Shown: one piece after another, positions 61,881 to 64,000 of the stretch | Layout: every line of letters begins with the position of its first letter | How positions within the stretch are numbered: position 1 is the first letter of the stretch | Assembly: GCA_033439265.1 (NCBI GenBank) | Contig: JAVTVX010000009.1 | Location: 3,957,609 to 4,021,608 of the forward strand | Direction of reading: 5' to 3' | From: Dillenia suffruticosa | Taxonomy: Eukaryota; Streptophyta; Magnoliopsida; Dilleniales; Dilleniaceae | Length of the DNA: 64,000 nucleotides | Notes under the pieces: generated by a model | The model's input: only the letters and a program-made list of their open reading frames with translations | Database searches by the model: none | What the model was told of the DNA's origin: nothing | Program-made: the position numbers and the translations under genes

Positions 61881-64000
61881 TTATTGATTTCGATTAATCC
61901 TTCTCAAACTAACTATCAGGTCCATTAACGAATAAATTCTCTAGACATTTATTTTTTCTATTTCTAAAAATCAAATCAAAAAACCTGATAAAGAAAATTA
62001 AGCGTGAACTAATAAAATAAAGTGTGGGTCATATTTCAAAATTTTTCTTAAACCATTAACTTTCTCATAGTATACTTAAATGCCATCATCAGTCTCTATC
62101 TTTCTTTGGCATGCTCAAACGTACACACATACCAAACTTACTATTTTGTTTTCGCCGAGAAAAGGATTGCGAGGTATTACTATTCCTTTGGTGGGGCTTG
62201 TCGCACGCATTCTATTTCCTTTAAAATATTTGATCTTTTTTATAACTATTATTATTTTTTGATCTCATTGACTCGATCCATCGTTGAGTATTTAAAACTT
62301 TATTCCGATTAATTTTGATTGAATTACTGTCGAGTTCTAATCGGGAGAGAGTTCTCTCAATGTCTTTCTTATCATTACTAAAACTTAAACTCTGATTTTT
62401 AGTGTGTGGTATAAATATTTTTTTCACTAAACCAACGAAACGTTAATTATAACTATTATTATCTATTCGTTATTATAATCTCACCAAAATACTAAGTAAT
62501 TAGCAAAGGATGACTTCATACATAAAAGAATTGGTGCTAAGATTGCACTACTACAAAGGGTTACTTACCTTCTCAATGCTATTTAACCAGCTTGAATCTA
62601 CACGAATGCTATTCCCTCAAAGCACAACTTCATTCCTTCTCAACCATGAGGACCAAGTTACTGCAAAGAAGGCCACATTCCAAATGTTTTTAAATTTACA
62701 TGCATGCATTATGGAATCAATTATTCTCGAAATACTCATTTATAATCAAACCATTTATCAAATTACTCATTCTCTCAAACCAATACTAACACCCATAATC
62801 TTACCTGGCACCTCTTGTTTACACTTCAACTCCGCATACTCTGACTAATAATCACTCGCATCCTCTATTTAGTAAGTCTCCCACCAGTGATAAATTTTAA
62901 TGACTCACATTTTAATTTTAACATAATCTGCGATCCTTTTAAGAGTATCAAACATGCGCAACATATAAATATCTTTCCAAATTTCGGTATCTAAAATATT
63001 TCTCTTTCCCTACTTGTTATTTTCTTTTCTAACTTATATTTTTTTTCTACCTGTTAATTCGTGACATGGTCATCCAATAATAATTAATAGGAGGATAGAC
63101 TCCCTACCAATGCCAAAAATTTTCCTTATCGCAGAACACAAGGGTCACCATGGTTGACTATTTTGCGCCAAAACTTTAATACCTTAAAGCATCATCATTA
63201 CGGTCGACACTTCACAAGTCCTATTAACATTCACTCACCTGTCTGGCTTTTTGGTGCCACAACTACATCCATTACTAACCCTGTTGCTTATTTATTTGTT
63301 TTTATTAAATTATCAATAAAAGAAAAACTTTTTTAACATCTATTTTTATCATATATAAATTTAAATTTAAAATTTTATTTAAAAAATATTATTATTCAGT
63401 ATTAACCGGACGTTGATATTTCACATTAAATAAACTTATAAAATGATTCAAAATTATTATTTATGAAAAAATATTTTTATTTAAGTTTTACTTCCTCCCA
63501 ATTGTTTAACAAGACATATTTATATAAAAATAATAATTAAAAAAGATTGACAGGTGTCAATTAGATGTGACTCATAAAAACAAAGTGCACTTTAATTTCT
63601 CGAGCCTCACCATTTTGAAACTACGGCCAAGGGCTAGTACGTGGTGAGCTGTGTGGGCCCAGGCCCATTTATAGTCATTTATAGTTTTAGAGCATTAGCT
63701 AGAAATCAATCATTATGCAAGCAATTTGAAGCCCCATATTGCCAAATTGTCACGAGTAATAGTAAGCTAGTGGCCATTCCTAGAGGGTTCCTGGTGAACA
63801 TGACATTTGTTTTGTGGGCATGCTGTAAATCGATTCAGATTGTTCATTAACTAAAACGAACAAGGCACAAACAAATAATTTAAATCTATTTATTCATTTT
63901 GGATAATTGAGCTTTGAATACGTATCAGTCGACTCATTTCAAGTTTGTTTAACCAAAGAAAAAATTTTGGACAAAATTTTCAGACCTGTTTGGATTTTCC
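61881..64000. other. Intergenic DNA, no gene recognised
   Basis: Short open frames exist (for example 62510-62848 and 63641-63850) but show no recognisable family. A GGGCCCAGGCCC patch near 63656 resembles site II promoter elements, so a gene could start beyond the window, but none is visible. Confidence 0.45.

Noticed and set aside
62510-62848. 112-codon plus-strand frame as a gene
   Set aside because: No recognisable motif, composition like the flanks, and no supporting promoter or splice pattern.

Overview
The window is nuclear DNA of a flowering plant, most likely a woody eudicot. Evidence: split genes with GT-AG introns, three pentatricopeptide repeat (PPR) genes, tau-class glutathione transferases, a cytosolic ribosomal protein gene, AT-rich intergenic DNA, and decayed plant LTR, LINE and SINE elements. 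The species cannot be read from the sequence.

Layout. 1.8-4.95 kb (minus): a four-exon ASC-1/TRIP4-like zinc-finger cofactor gene with several apparent lesions. 7.8-10.2 kb (plus): an intronless P-class PPR gene like Arabidopsis At1g74580. 15.2-17.9 kb (minus): an E-type PLS PPR gene like At1g74600/OTP87, with a tRNA-Leu(CAG) just beyond its 5' end at 18.0 kb. 18.5-19.7 kb: a decayed Ty1-copia element. 23.6-29.1 kb (plus): two intact two-exon tau GST genes like GSTU10 (At1g74590) and a broken third copy. 29.9-32.1 kb (minus): cytosolic ribosomal protein eL34. 34.5-36.4 kb (plus): a DYW-type PPR gene like At1g74630. 38.8-44.0 kb (plus): a wrecked alpha/beta-hydrolase-like gene (At1g74640 type) whose first intron holds a degenerate Ty3-gypsy element that itself contains an RTE-type LINE. 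45.6-61.9 kb: an array of about six degenerate 1.1-3.8 kb non-coding units with nested SINEs. 61.9-64 kb: no gene recognised.

From memory of Arabidopsis gene order, the PPR, GSTU10, OTP87, PPR and hydrolase set matches At1g74580-At1g74640, so 7.8-44 kb looks like a conserved block with local GST duplication, an inserted eL34 gene and decay at its right edge. The PPR proteins are expected to act on mitochondrial or plastid RNA, GSTs in cytosolic detoxification, eL34 in the cytosolic ribosome. I see no operon-like or obviously new protein system. The least explained structures are the 45.6-61.9 kb array, a long imperfect hairpin at 0.8-1.0 kb, tandem promoter-like copies in front of the first GST gene, and the combination of lesions in the ASC-1 gene.
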